From positions 1 through 64,000 of the forward strand of contig NZ_JASBRG010000004.1 of NCBI RefSeq assembly GCF_029961145.1: a DNA stretch of 64,000 nucleotides. Reading direction: 5' to 3'. The notes below the pieces were generated by a model. That model worked only from the letters and a program-made list of their open reading frames with translations, was not told where the DNA came from and searched no databases. Numbering within the stretch: position 1 is the first letter of the stretch; the number at the start of each line of letters is the position of its first letter. This stretch comes from Pinibacter soli (GTDB taxonomy: Bacteria; Bacteroidota; Bacteroidia; Chitinophagales; Chitinophagaceae). A program made the position numbers and the translations under genes. This document shows, piece by piece, positions 1 through 8,500 of the stretch.

Positions 1-41
1 CTTACACATGCAAACACCCGAACAGGTATATCAAACAAAAA

Positions 42-66
42 TCCCGGTCACCTGAGGCAACCGGGA
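42..66 (-). terminator. Rho-independent terminator, minus strand
   Basis: Seven-base-pair stem TCCCGGT (42-48) with ACCGGGA (60-66). Read on the minus strand the stem is followed by TTTTTG. It lies downstream of the NlpC/P60 gene and is the likely end of that transcript. The T-run quality is good; the small inner CCTGAGG palindrome sits in the loop. Confidence 0.7.
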
Positions 67-106
67 CAATTTAAAAATCTGTCAACTTATTTTAGGACTA
101 TACATT

Positions 107-166
107 ATTAATTCTTAATTATTAATTCTTAATTATTAATTCTTAATTATTAATTCTTAATTATTA
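107..166. repeat. 14-bp tandem repeat, four units
   Basis: Four near-perfect copies of a 14-bp AT-only-but-one unit (ATTCTTAATTATTA) with exact 14-bp spacing, ending right at the stop codon of the NlpC gene. Single or partial copies of the same word recur at 30719-30740, 43713-43735, 60366-60385 and 60498-60525, so this is an expanded member of a dispersed intergenic word family. Confidence 0.85.
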
Positions 167-167
167 A

Positions 168-842
168 TTATTTCTTCGGCCTTCCTCCGCCCATAAACTT
201 CGTCGAATAATAGCCTTCGCCTAAATCGCTGATGACTACTCCTGCATTTACAGAAGCATGAACGAATTTATTGTTGGTCAAATAAACACCAACATGCGAA
301 ACGCCGCGTCCGCGTATGTTGAAGAAAACCAGATCGCCTTCTTTTAACTCACTCTTTGAAATCCTTTGACAATTTTGATATTGATCTTTTGAAGTACGGG
401 GAACAGAGATAGCAAAAACATTTGACATCAATGTGCTGGAAAAACCAGAGCAATCAATTCCTTTTCTATCGTTGCCACCGTATTTGTAAGGCGTTCCGTA
501 CCAGTCTTCAATAAACTCAAACAAACCGGACTGATTACCGATATACTCAACCGGAATGTCAAGCATGATAGCATACTTGAACAATATCTTGTCCATTTTC
601 TCAATATTCACGGAACCAAGATTGTTCAGTGCACTGCTCTCAGCGGCATATTTAGAGGAATTATCAGCTTTAACACTACCTGTTTTTGTATTGGAACCAG
701 GCGTTACACTTATAGAGTTGATGAACTCTGGAGACGAAGATTTGTTGCCGGTCGTGGTTTTACCAGTTGCTGCTGCATGCTTCGATGTGGTACAGGAAAC
801 AAATCCCAAAGACGCAATAATGATTACGAACCAATTCTTCAA
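168..842 (-). CDS. NlpC/P60 family lipoprotein, putative cell-wall endopeptidase
   Basis: 224 residues. The first 17 residues form a lipoprotein signal ending in a lipobox (GFVSC), followed by about 70 low-complexity Ser/Thr/Lys-rich residues, then a C-terminal NlpC/P60 domain. The catalytic cysteine is in the motif GIDCSGFS and the histidine in SHVGVYL; a second HA follows in NKFVHAS. Known members cut the D-Glu/diamino-acid bond of peptidoglycan stem peptides. The start is a TTG: no in-frame ATG lies upstream of the signal peptide, the next ATG is at residue 82, and a TATTTTTG promoter box sits about 40 nt upstream, so TTG at 842 is the best start. Cellular place: lipid-anchored in the envelope. 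Family call is secure; exact bond cleaved is inferred. Confidence 0.88.
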   Translation of the reverse strand: MKNWFVIIIASLGFVSCTTSKHAAATGKTTTGNKSSSPEFINSISVTPGSNTKTGSVKADNSSKYAAESSALNNLGSVNIEKMDKILFKYAIMLDIPVEYIGNQSGLFEFIEDWYGTPYKYGGNDRKGIDCSGFSSTLMSNVFAISVPRTSKDQYQNCQRISKSELKEGDLVFFNIRGRGVSHVGVYLTNNKFVHASVNAGVVISDLGEGYYSTKFMGGGRPKK

Positions 843-882
843 TGGATAATATATTTTAAAAAAATCAATAGGTTAGCTGGCG

Positions 883-890
883 CAAAAATA
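883..890 (-). promoter_or_regulatory. -7 promoter box TATTTTTG for the NlpC/P60 gene
   Basis: Minus-strand TATTTTTG matches the Bacteroidota -7 consensus TAnnTTTG. It predicts a short leader of roughly 35 nt before the TTG start at 842. No convincing -33 TTTG was seen at the normal spacing. Confidence 0.5.
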
Positions 891-953
891 AGGGTAAAAG
901 CTGTAAAAACCACTATTTCAGGCCATTTTAGGCCGAACTAGAAACTCGAATGT

Positions 954-1754
954 CTAGTTTTTCTCTCCCACATCACCATCTTCATCTATATCCTGATGAA
1001 AGATCTTTTCCAATAGTTCAAACAATTCCGGGTGTTTCTCTTTAAACAAATGTGGTTGTTGGAAAAAATATTCTGAAGCAACAGCGAAAAACTCTGCTTT
1101 ATTGGTGGCACCGTAAATATTGATGTCAGAGCGCTTGTTTTTCATCTTGCCTATTTCCTGCGACATAAATTTTAACCAGGGAATAGTATATTGTTTGGTG
1201 ATTAAAATTTCAGGCACTCCGTCAACTGCGCCGTCCTCTTTATCAAGCAAATGAACAAATTCGTGAATACCGGTATTTTCTTTATCCTTTTCTCTTCTGA
1301 AACCTTCGCGTAGTGAAGGAAGCGAAAACACAACGACTTGCTGCATCGCTCCATCACCTACCATTCCCAGCGTTCGCAGCTCACCATCTTGTGTAGAAAA
1401 ATTTTCGTTGTTAAATGAACCGGGATATAATAAAACATCTTTCACATTGTGATAGCGCCATTCATCAAAACCGAAAATGGGAATAACTGCACTTGCAGCA
1501 ACCAACATTTTATCTAATTCTGTAACTTCTGTGTTCACGCCATGTATGCGCACATAAGAAAGAAAGTCTTTTACCTTATCTATAAATTTCGCCTGATCCT
1601 CTTGTGACAAATTTCTGTAAAACGCCACATGCTTTTCCATCATGTCATCATAGTTCCCGGGCAATGCAACGGGCTTGCGTTTTTTCTCCCGCAGCAAATA
1701 GATAACGAGTACTAAAACAAAGACGATGATGTAGATGGCTTGCATTGGCTCCAT
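954..1754 (-). CDS. MtfA-like zinc metallopeptidase (family M90)
   Basis: 266 residues from ATG 1754. An N-terminal membrane segment (about residues 6-22, MQAIYIIVFVLVLVIYLL) is followed by a soluble domain that carries the zinc-binding motif HEFVHLLDKEDG, characteristic of the MtfA/M90 peptidases. E. coli MtfA binds the repressor Mlc and has aminopeptidase activity, but the partner here is unknown. A longer reading frame starts at 1814, but its first 20 codons fall in the AATTTGAAAATG-type intergenic repeat, so the ATG just before the membrane segment is preferred (a second ATG lies three codons on). The acidic C-terminus is short. Convergent or operon context gives no further clue. Confidence 0.85.
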   Translation of the reverse strand: MEPMQAIYIIVFVLVLVIYLLREKKRKPVALPGNYDDMMEKHVAFYRNLSQEDQAKFIDKVKDFLSYVRIHGVNTEVTELDKMLVAASAVIPIFGFDEWRYHNVKDVLLYPGSFNNENFSTQDGELRTLGMVGDGAMQQVVVFSLPSLREGFRREKDKENTGIHEFVHLLDKEDGAVDGVPEILITKQYTIPWLKFMSQEIGKMKNKRSDINIYGATNKAEFFAVASEYFFQQPHLFKEKHPELFELLEKIFHQDIDEDGDVGEKN

Positions 1755-1760
1755 GGGGAC

Positions 1761-1917
1761 AATTTGAGATTTTGAAAATGTGCTAATTTGAAAATGTTGT
1801 TCCAGTGCGAACATACACTTCTTTTTTGCCAGAGCATCAACTACTAGCTATTTTTCACAGCGACTTCGACTTTCAACCCAATTTCCAAATTAGCATATTT
1901 TCAAATTTTCAAATTAT
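1761..1917. repeat. Facing pair of AATTTGAAAATG-type intergenic repeats
   Basis: Left arm about 1761-1800 and right arm about 1877-1917 are imperfect reverse complements built from AATTTG/GAAAAT words. The right arm runs into the last codons and the stop (1909-1911) of the channel gene, so its final Ile-Ile-stop is written by repeat sequence. Confidence 0.6.
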
Positions 1918-2751
1918 CTTCTCTCCGCAGCGTTTGCAATACCGTGCATCTCCATCGTGTTCATCGAGGCCGCATTTATTGCAGGATATTTTATTTGCTC
2001 CTTTGCCAGCGGCTTTGTCGTTATTTTTATTTTGGATAGCCATTTGAGTGGTAACAATTCCGGTTGGCACGGCAATAATAGCGTAGCCGCATAACATAAG
2101 CATTGCTGCAAGCAATTTACCCAAAGGTGTTGCGGGGGAAATATCTCCGTACCCAACAGTAGTAATGGTCACAACGGCCCAGTAAATACTCTGCGGTATA
2201 CTCACAAAGCCGTTCTCTCCGCCTTCTATCAAATACATTAGTGAGCCTATGATGATGGTAAGGATGACAATGAACAACATGAAAATACTTATCTTTCTTA
2301 AACTCGCATAAATTGCACCGATGAGAAAACGTCCTTCATCCATAAAATGCCAGAGCTTGAATATCCGAAAAATGCGCAGCAACCTTAGTGCTCTTACCAC
2401 CAACAAATATTGCGATCCTGCTACAAAAAAACTAACGTAAGTAGGAAGTATCGCGAGTAAGTCAATGATGCCTATTTTACTAGTGACATATGCCATCGGT
2501 TTTCGAATGCAGATTAATCGCAGGATGTATTCAATGGTAAAAAGAATAGTGAAGAACCACTCCAAAATGTAAAGCTCATCTCCGTAGCGTTGATGAATTT
2601 TAGCCACGCTGTCCAGCATTACTACAATTACGCTAAGTGTAATCGCAACAAGCAAACACACGTCGAACAGCTTTCCGTAAAAACTATCGGAACGATAGAT
2701 AACTTTATAGACTTTGTATTTCCAATTCTGCCACCGTGTTGAATCTTTCAT
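1909..2751 (-). CDS. Voltage-gated-type K+ channel with C-terminal zinc ribbon
   Basis: 280 residues from ATG 2751 (a TTG further upstream is in frame but less likely). Six membrane segments are visible: S1 begins near LFDVCLLVAITLSVIVVML, S4 carries regularly spaced arginines (RALRLLRIFRIFKL), and the pore has the K+ selectivity filter TVGYGD followed by ISP. This is the Kv/KvAP-like ion-transporter architecture in the inner membrane. After S6 and a short Lys/Asn-rich linker the protein ends in a compact zinc ribbon with cysteines at about 257, 260, 272 and 275. That tail is unusual for a short bacterial Kv channel and could be a sensor or an assembly domain (inference). K+ selectivity is well supported; gating is not shown. 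Confidence 0.92.
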   Translation of the reverse strand: MKDSTRWQNWKYKVYKVIYRSDSFYGKLFDVCLLVAITLSVIVVMLDSVAKIHQRYGDELYILEWFFTILFTIEYILRLICIRKPMAYVTSKIGIIDLLAILPTYVSFFVAGSQYLLVVRALRLLRIFRIFKLWHFMDEGRFLIGAIYASLRKISIFMLFIVILTIIIGSLMYLIEGGENGFVSIPQSIYWAVVTITTVGYGDISPATPLGKLLAAMLMLCGYAIIAVPTGIVTTQMAIQNKNNDKAAGKGANKISCNKCGLDEHDGDARYCKRCGEKII

Positions 2752-2817
2752 AGTGATAAGGTAAAAGTAAAAATTCAAAAGTAAAACATGGCTTCGGAGT
2801 AAAGCAAGATTTTATTT

Positions 2818-2909
2818 ACCACTAAGGCACTAAGGACACTGAGCCACACTAAGGAACCTGGGAAGTTATACACTCCTTCTTAGTGGAACTTAGTGTCCTT
2901 AGTGGTGAA
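2818..2909. repeat. ACTAAG-family inverted repeat
   Basis: Left arm 2818-2855 is built from CACTAAGG words, right arm 2874-2909 is its imperfect reverse complement (CTTAGTGTCCTTAGTGG). The pair could fold into a long hairpin between the channel gene and the archaemetzincin gene. The same family recurs at 34101-34177 and, decayed, at 47085-47135. Confidence 0.8.
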
Positions 2910-2922
2910 ATTATTGTCACAC

Positions 2923-3519
2923 CTAAAACCGCCAACCCTTGCTCTTTAAGACAGATTTACAATCCGGGCAAAAATCAGTCTCTTCATCGGTGGTGTTGCG
3001 GCCCTCGGCGTCGTGCATGAAGCAGTATACCACAGGGCAATGTTTTAAACCTTGTGTGTGGCCGAGTTCATGAATGCACACTTTAAATAATTGCTCCTGC
3101 CTTTTTGTTTTAGAAAGCCGGTAAGTGGATGCAACGCAGGCCTTTCCGGGACACAGGCCCAGCCCCATGATGCCCCAGTCCTTCACTTTGTCTTTAGTAG
3201 TGCTGATGTCTTTTTCAGTAAGCCCGATGATCACTTCGCCTTCACCGGTGCGGGAAGAAAGAAATGTAAGCAGAGAATCTGCTTTGTAGCGGTTGCGTTT
3301 GGCGTAGTATGCCTTTTTTGGTAAAGGCAAAGCCTTGGTGAGTGTAACGTATGGATAGTGTTTTTTTATGCCATTGTAAACATACTGCAGATCTTCTTCC
3401 GGGAAATTTCCAAAAGGTTGTATTTGCACAACCAAATTCTCTCCCTTGTCGTTTTGCGTTCTCGCATGACAACAATTAAATATAACTGCAACTATGATGA
3501 GCGTTGTAAATAATCGCAT
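2923..3519 (-). CDS. Secreted archaemetzincin-like metalloprotease (M54)
   Basis: 198 residues from ATG 3519; another ATG four codons earlier (3531) is possible. An N-terminal signal (LFTTLIIVAVIFNCCHA) indicates export, perhaps as a lipoprotein since a cysteine sits in the right place. The C-terminal 50 residues hold the full archaemetzincin signature: HELGHTQGLKHC, then C four residues on, a Met-turn-like M, and a closing CPDC pair, giving one catalytic and one structural zinc site. Characterised archaemetzincins (AMZ) are aminopeptidase-like zinc enzymes that are mostly cytosolic, so an exported version is notable. Substrate unknown. The signature is complete, so the family call is strong. 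Confidence 0.88.
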   Translation of the reverse strand: MRLFTTLIIVAVIFNCCHARTQNDKGENLVVQIQPFGNFPEEDLQYVYNGIKKHYPYVTLTKALPLPKKAYYAKRNRYKADSLLTFLSSRTGEGEVIIGLTEKDISTTKDKVKDWGIMGLGLCPGKACVASTYRLSKTKRQEQLFKVCIHELGHTQGLKHCPVVYCFMHDAEGRNTTDEETDFCPDCKSVLKSKGWRF

Positions 3520-3860
3520 AGGGCAAAACATTTAAAAGTCATTTCTACGGATCAGATTTACTTAATCATTGTTGGCTCGCTAAAGGGAGGTTTTTCGAGA
3601 AAGATATATGTAAGGAAAAAATGAAAAGCAGGATTGCTTTCCCTAACAAAAATAATCTAAAAATTGTTCTGTTTGTGAGTCGTTTTATTGGACGAAATCA
3701 TAACAAACAAAGCCGCCTTTTCTTCTGCCTGTCTATGACTTGAATTTAGACAAAAGAGTTTAAAAGAATTGGTAAAATTGTTGGCACACGTGTTGGCACA
3801 CACCCGCCCGGCTGAAGCCGTTCGGACGGGGATGACACGGATCGGACGGATTTACACAGA
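3520..3860. other. Non-coding stretch with REP-like hairpin and repeat copy
   Basis: No reading frame is convincing. A GC-rich hairpin pairs CCCGCCCG (3803-3810) with CGGACGGG (3823-3830) around GCTGAAGCCG, next to a direct repeat of GTTGGCACAC (about 3780-3800). One copy of the CGGATGACACGGATT-type intergenic repeat (3831-3863) runs directly into the stop codon of the next gene. Confidence 0.6.
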
Positions 3861-4514
3861 TTATTTTCGCCCATATATGAATTTTCTTTCTATAGGCTCT
3901 ATTAACCTTTGTGCCGTTAGATAGATTTTGTAAATGGAAGTGTTTGAATTGTATCTGTAGTTTAAGTTTTCTGCTTCACCGTTAAGGCTCAACTTTTCAA
4001 CATCATCCGGGTCTACAATTTTTCTTTCACTTTCGTTATTAGTTTCTATTCCAACGTAGTAATAAGTTCTATCGAAGCCATGCAACCAAACATAAGAAGA
4101 ATCGCCATCGTGTTTCCATTCATAAATGAAGGGATATATTTTTTCCTGCCTGAATTTTTGAAAACTGGCAGAGGCAAAAGACAACAACGAATCACACTCT
4201 ATTTTTAAAGGATTTAAAGTAGCCACATTTATTTTTTCGCCTTTGTTATCGCTGTAGTAAATACATTTTGTCACCATACCCACACCATGAAGTTTATAAA
4301 AAAGGTAACTTCTCCCTGCAACCATAACCTCGCCCAAGCCTGGTATTTTGTATACATTTACTGCAGGAGCACAACAGCCGTCAGTAAATTGTACGATTGT
4401 ATCTACTCCCTTTTTATGAAGTGATATTATTTCATTCGAAACCATGTCCTCAAGGCTTTGGCTTTTTACTGAAAATGAAATCAGGCACAGCAACAGAATG
4501 AATAGTTTTCGCAT
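3861..4514 (-). CDS. Secreted protein of unknown function, paralogue A
   Basis: 217 residues with a cleavable signal peptide (MRKLFILLLCLISFSVKSQ, cut after SQ). Not recognised as any named family. It is clearly related to the gene immediately upstream (4518-5165): both share the order signal peptide, 'Gx DTIV' near residue 36, a central beta-rich block with an F/Y-x-F-Y core, and ENLNYxYN near the C-terminus. The two genes are only 3 nt apart and co-directional, so they are one transcription unit born from tandem duplication. Likely periplasmic. The last bases abut a dispersed repeat. Confidence 0.8.
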   Translation of the reverse strand: MRKLFILLLCLISFSVKSQSLEDMVSNEIISLHKKGVDTIVQFTDGCCAPAVNVYKIPGLGEVMVAGRSYLFYKLHGVGMVTKCIYYSDNKGEKINVATLNPLKIECDSLLSFASASFQKFRQEKIYPFIYEWKHDGDSSYVWLHGFDRTYYYVGIETNNESERKIVDPDDVEKLSLNGEAENLNYRYNSNTSIYKIYLTAQRLIEPIERKFIYGRK

Positions 4515-4517
4515 GGG

Positions 4518-5165
4518 TTAGTACTTAAGATCGTTTTGAACTGATTGAGTGATTGCTTTAAGTATCGAATACAACCTGTAAGTATAAGTCCGAACGTTGT
4601 AAGAGTAATTCAAATTTTCGGGGCCACTATCAGTATAATTGTGCTGACAATCTTCAAAAACAAAGTCTTGTCCTACCTGCTCTTTTCCAATTATCACCCT
4701 AAGGTTAATACCTTCTGTATGTGAAGGATAATAAATATCATATACCGTATTTATGCTGTCTGGTTTTTCCGTAATAATGTGCGAACAAATTGGTTGCTCT
4801 CTTATTTTGTAAAAATTATCTGCGGCCCATTTCAACATCAATTCCGCATCGACCAACATTGGCTTGGAAATGGCCTGCCGTCCGGGAATACCAACGTAAT
4901 CTGTATAAGTCATAAACCTTATCACATACCCTTTGCCTTTTGCCTGGTAGAAAACAAATGTATACTGCTGAACTACTATTTTCCCGAGTTGATTTGATTG
5001 TTCGATCCAGCCATACATCGGTACAACTCCGGCATATGTAACTATTGTATCAATTCCTTCACTTTGAAGTTTTAGTATCTGATTGTAAGCAACATCCCGG
5101 CTAAACTGTGCATGTGCGCATAAACATGATAAACATAAAGCAAGGATAAACACTATCCGGGTCAT
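4518..5165 (-). CDS. Secreted protein of unknown function, paralogue B
   Basis: 215 residues with signal peptide (MTRIVFILALCLSCLCAHAQ, cleavage after AHAQ). First gene of a two-gene unit with its paralogue downstream. Shared landmarks are EGIDTIV near residue 37, an F-V-F-Y core, a conserved KIREQ/KFRQEKI-like helix (positions about 120) and GPENLNYSYN near residue 187. No metal site, lipobox or enzymatic motif is evident. Exported, function unknown; the duplicate pair with divergent middles suggests two related binding specificities, which is inference only. Confidence 0.8.
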   Translation of the reverse strand: MTRIVFILALCLSCLCAHAQFSRDVAYNQILKLQSEGIDTIVTYAGVVPMYGWIEQSNQLGKIVVQQYTFVFYQAKGKGYVIRFMTYTDYVGIPGRQAISKPMLVDAELMLKWAADNFYKIREQPICSHIITEKPDSINTVYDIYYPSHTEGINLRVIIGKEQVGQDFVFEDCQHNYTDSGPENLNYSYNVRTYTYRLYSILKAITQSVQNDLKY

Positions 5166-5521
5166 TGGGTTAAGATTTGATTCGCTATAATAGGCAAATA
5201 GTTTTATCGAAACAACCAGGTTGACTGTTAAAATGCATTAGCACACAGATGACACTGATTAGACTGATTTACACAGATTAGCTGGGCTGATAAGAATTCC
5301 TACCGCCCAAGTGTGCGACGCAACAAAAGCCCCATCAAAGAAAAAATGCTGACGACCAAAAAAATCCGTGTAAATCCGTCCAATCCGTGTCATCCGTGTG
5401 CCAATAAAAATCAGTGTAAATCAGTCCAATCAGCGTCATCTGTGTGCTCCCTAAAAATTTGCACAGAGGTGAACAACTACTCATTTCTGCTTAGCTTCTT
5501 ATCCGTATTTTTGCCTTTACC
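5166..5521. other. Intergenic region with three copies of the GATGACACTGATT repeat
   Basis: This divergent gap carries one copy in plus orientation (5241-5280) and two tandem copies in the opposite orientation (5361-5401 and 5407-5449), so the arms can pair. The two tandem copies are different subtypes: one uses CCGTG words, the other CAGTG words. A 17-bp dispersed motif CAAGTGTGCGACGCAAC lies at 5308-5324. A short plus-strand reading frame across the repeats is judged spurious. The dnaE promoter box is at the right edge. Confidence 0.85.
5506..5513 (+). promoter_or_regulatory. -7 promoter box TATTTTTG for dnaE
   Basis: Matches TAnnTTTG and ends 8 nt before the dnaE ATG, implying a very short or leaderless mRNA. 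No exact -33 TTTG is present. Confidence 0.45.
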
Positions 5522-8500
5522 ATGAAATTTTCTCACTTACATACACATACACAGTTTTCCTTATTGGATGGGGCTTCGCCGATTTCTTCTTTGTTCAAAA
5601 AAGCGGCTGATGACGGCATGCCTGCTATTGCTATTACAGACCATGGTAATATGTTTGGCGCATTCGATTTTGTAAACGAAGCGGGCAAACATAAAAATGC
5701 AGATGGCTCACTAAAAGTAAAACCAATTGTAGGTTGCGAATTTTATGTGGTAAAGGATCGTCACCAGAAACAATTTTCCAAAGAGCAGAAAGATGATCGC
5801 TATCACCAGGTATTGCTGGCAAAAAATACGGTGGGTTACCAAAACCTCGTTAAGCTAACCTCCAAGGGTTACATTGAAGGAATGTACTCCAAATATCCTC
5901 GTATTGACAAGGAACTGATCATGCAGCACCACGAAGGATTGATCGCAACGACTTGTTGCATTGGTGCCTACGTTCCGCAAATGATCCTGAGAAAAAGCGA
6001 AGAGGAAGCGGAAAAGGAATTCAAATGGTGGCTGGATATTTTTGGTGAAGATTATTTCATCGAGCTACAGCGACACGACATGAAAGAACAGGAACTGATC
6101 AACCAAACGCTGATCAAGTTCTCTAAAAAATACAATGTGCCCGTAATTGCTACCAACGATAGCCATTACGTGGACCGCGAAGATTACAACGCCCACGACA
6201 TTCTACTTTGTATCAACACCGGCGAAAAGCAAAGCACACCCGGTTTTGATGACTTTGTAAACGATGATGCGCAGGTAAAGAACAGACGATTCAAATTTCC
6301 CAATGACAAGTTTTATTTTAAAACACAAAAGGAAATGATCGAGCTGTTCCAGGACATCCCGGAAGCGATCGATAATACCAACATGATCGTGGATCGTGTG
6401 GATGTATTGAAGCTGAAAAAGGACATCCTGCTTCCCGCCTTCCCTATTCCAAAAGAGTTCCAGGTACACAATGATTCAAACCTGAACCAGTGGGAGTTTT
6501 TAAAACACATTACTTATGAAGGCGCAAAAATGCGCTACAACGATATTACGCCGGATATACAGGAACGTATCGACTTCGAATTGTTCACCATTAAAACAAT
6601 GGGATTCGCCGGTTACTTCCTTATCGTGAGTGACTTTATTAAAGCTGGTCGCGATATGGGCGTATTCATTGGACCGGGTCGTGGTTCTGCGGCGGGAAGC
6701 GCCGTAGCCTATTGTATCGGCATCACGAACATTGACCCGATCAAGTACAACCTGCTGTTTGAGCGTTTCCTTAACCCGGATCGTAAGTCGATGCCCGATA
6801 TCGATACGGACTTTGATGATGATGGTCGCCAGAGGGTTATCGATTACGTGGTGAAAAAATACGGCCAGAACCAGGTAGCGCAAATCGTTACTTATGGTAC
6901 GATGGCGGCGAAAATGAGTATCAAGGACGTTGCCCGTGCGCTTGACCTTCCATTGCCGGAATCGAATGCATTGGCAAAGCTCGTTCCAGATAAACCCGGC
7001 ACCGATCTTGGCCGCGTACTTACTGCGCCTATCACTGCAAAAGAGGGCCCGAAATCGCTCGAAGAAAAAGAAGGCTTAAGCCCCGAGGATGTCGAAAACG
7101 TAAAACAACTCCGTGCCATTTACAACGGAACCGATTTGCGTGCGCAGGTATTGAAGGAAGCAGAAAGGCTCGAAGGTTCTGTGCGTAACACTGGTATACA
7201 CGCAGCGGGTATCATCATTGCGCCGGAGGATCTCACAAACATCCTTCCCGTTTGCGCAGCGAAAGATTCTGATTTGTGGGTAACACAATTTGAAGGAAAG
7301 ATCATTGAAGATGCCGGTGTAATCAAGATGGACTTTTTGGGTTTGAAAACCCTTAGTATTATAAAAACGGCGTTGGATCTGATCAAGCAGAACCACGGTG
7401 TAGACATTGTAATAGACGATGTTCCGCTGGATGATATGCCAACTTATGAGCTTTACCAACGCGGCGATACCATTGGTACGTTCCAGTTTGAAAGTCCCGG
7501 GATGCAGAAATATCTCCGCGACCTTAAGCCGGATCAGTTCGGCGACTTGATCGCCATGAACGCCTTGTACCGCCCGGGTCCTATCGCTTACATCCCGAAC
7601 TTTATCGACCGTAAGCACGGACGTGAGGCTATCACTTATGACTTGCCGGACATGGAAGAATACCTGCAGGAAACCTACGGTATCACTGTCTATCAGGAGC
7701 AGGTGATGTTGCTGAGTCAGAAACTGGCGGGCTTTACCAAAGGTGACGCTGATGTGCTTCGCAAGGCGATGGGTAAAAAGGATCGTAAAACGCTTGACAA
7801 ACTGAAACCTCAGTTCGTTGAAAAGGCGAAAGAGAAAGGTCACGATGCACAAAAGCTCGAAAAGATCTGGACCGACTGGGAGGCGTTCGCGCAATACGCG
7901 TTCAACAAATCGCACTCTACCTGTTATGCGTTTGTGGCCTATCAAACGGCTTATCTGAAAGCGCATTATCCAAGCGAATATATGGCCGCCGTACTGAACC
8001 ACGCGGGAGCCATTGAGAAGATCACCTTCTTTATGGAGGAGTGTAAACGCATGGGATTAAAAGTATTGGGACCGGATGTAAACGAATCGAAAAAAGGTTT
8101 CGCCGTAAACGCCAAAGGCGAGGTTCGTTTTGGTCTCGGTGGTTTGAAAGGTGTGGGCGAAGCAGCAATCGAAAGCCTTTTGGAAGAAAGAAAAAAGAAT
8201 GGCCCTTTTTCGTCCATATTTGATTTGATCAAACGTGTAAACCAAAGAACGGTGAACAAAAAATCGCTGGAGAGCCTTGCCTACTCCGGCACTTTTGATT
8301 GCTTTACCGATCTGCACCGTGCACAATATTTTCATGTGGGTGACGACAATATGAGCGGCCTTGAGCGGGTTATCAGGTTTGGTAATGCCATGCAATTGCA
8401 AACTGCCAATACCACGAATACGCTCTTTGGCGACCTGGGAACTGCGCTGGACGTGCCTACGCCTAAGCTGGCCGTTTGCGAACCATGGGGACTTACGGAA

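Noticed and set aside
107-166. CRISPR array
   Set aside because: Units are 14 bp with no spacers and no cas genes nearby. The other repeats are also word-type, not repeat-spacer.
5313-5525. 70-codon frame upstream of dnaE
   Set aside because: It is built of the two tandem repeat copies (HPCANKNQCKSVQSAS) and overlaps the dnaE start.
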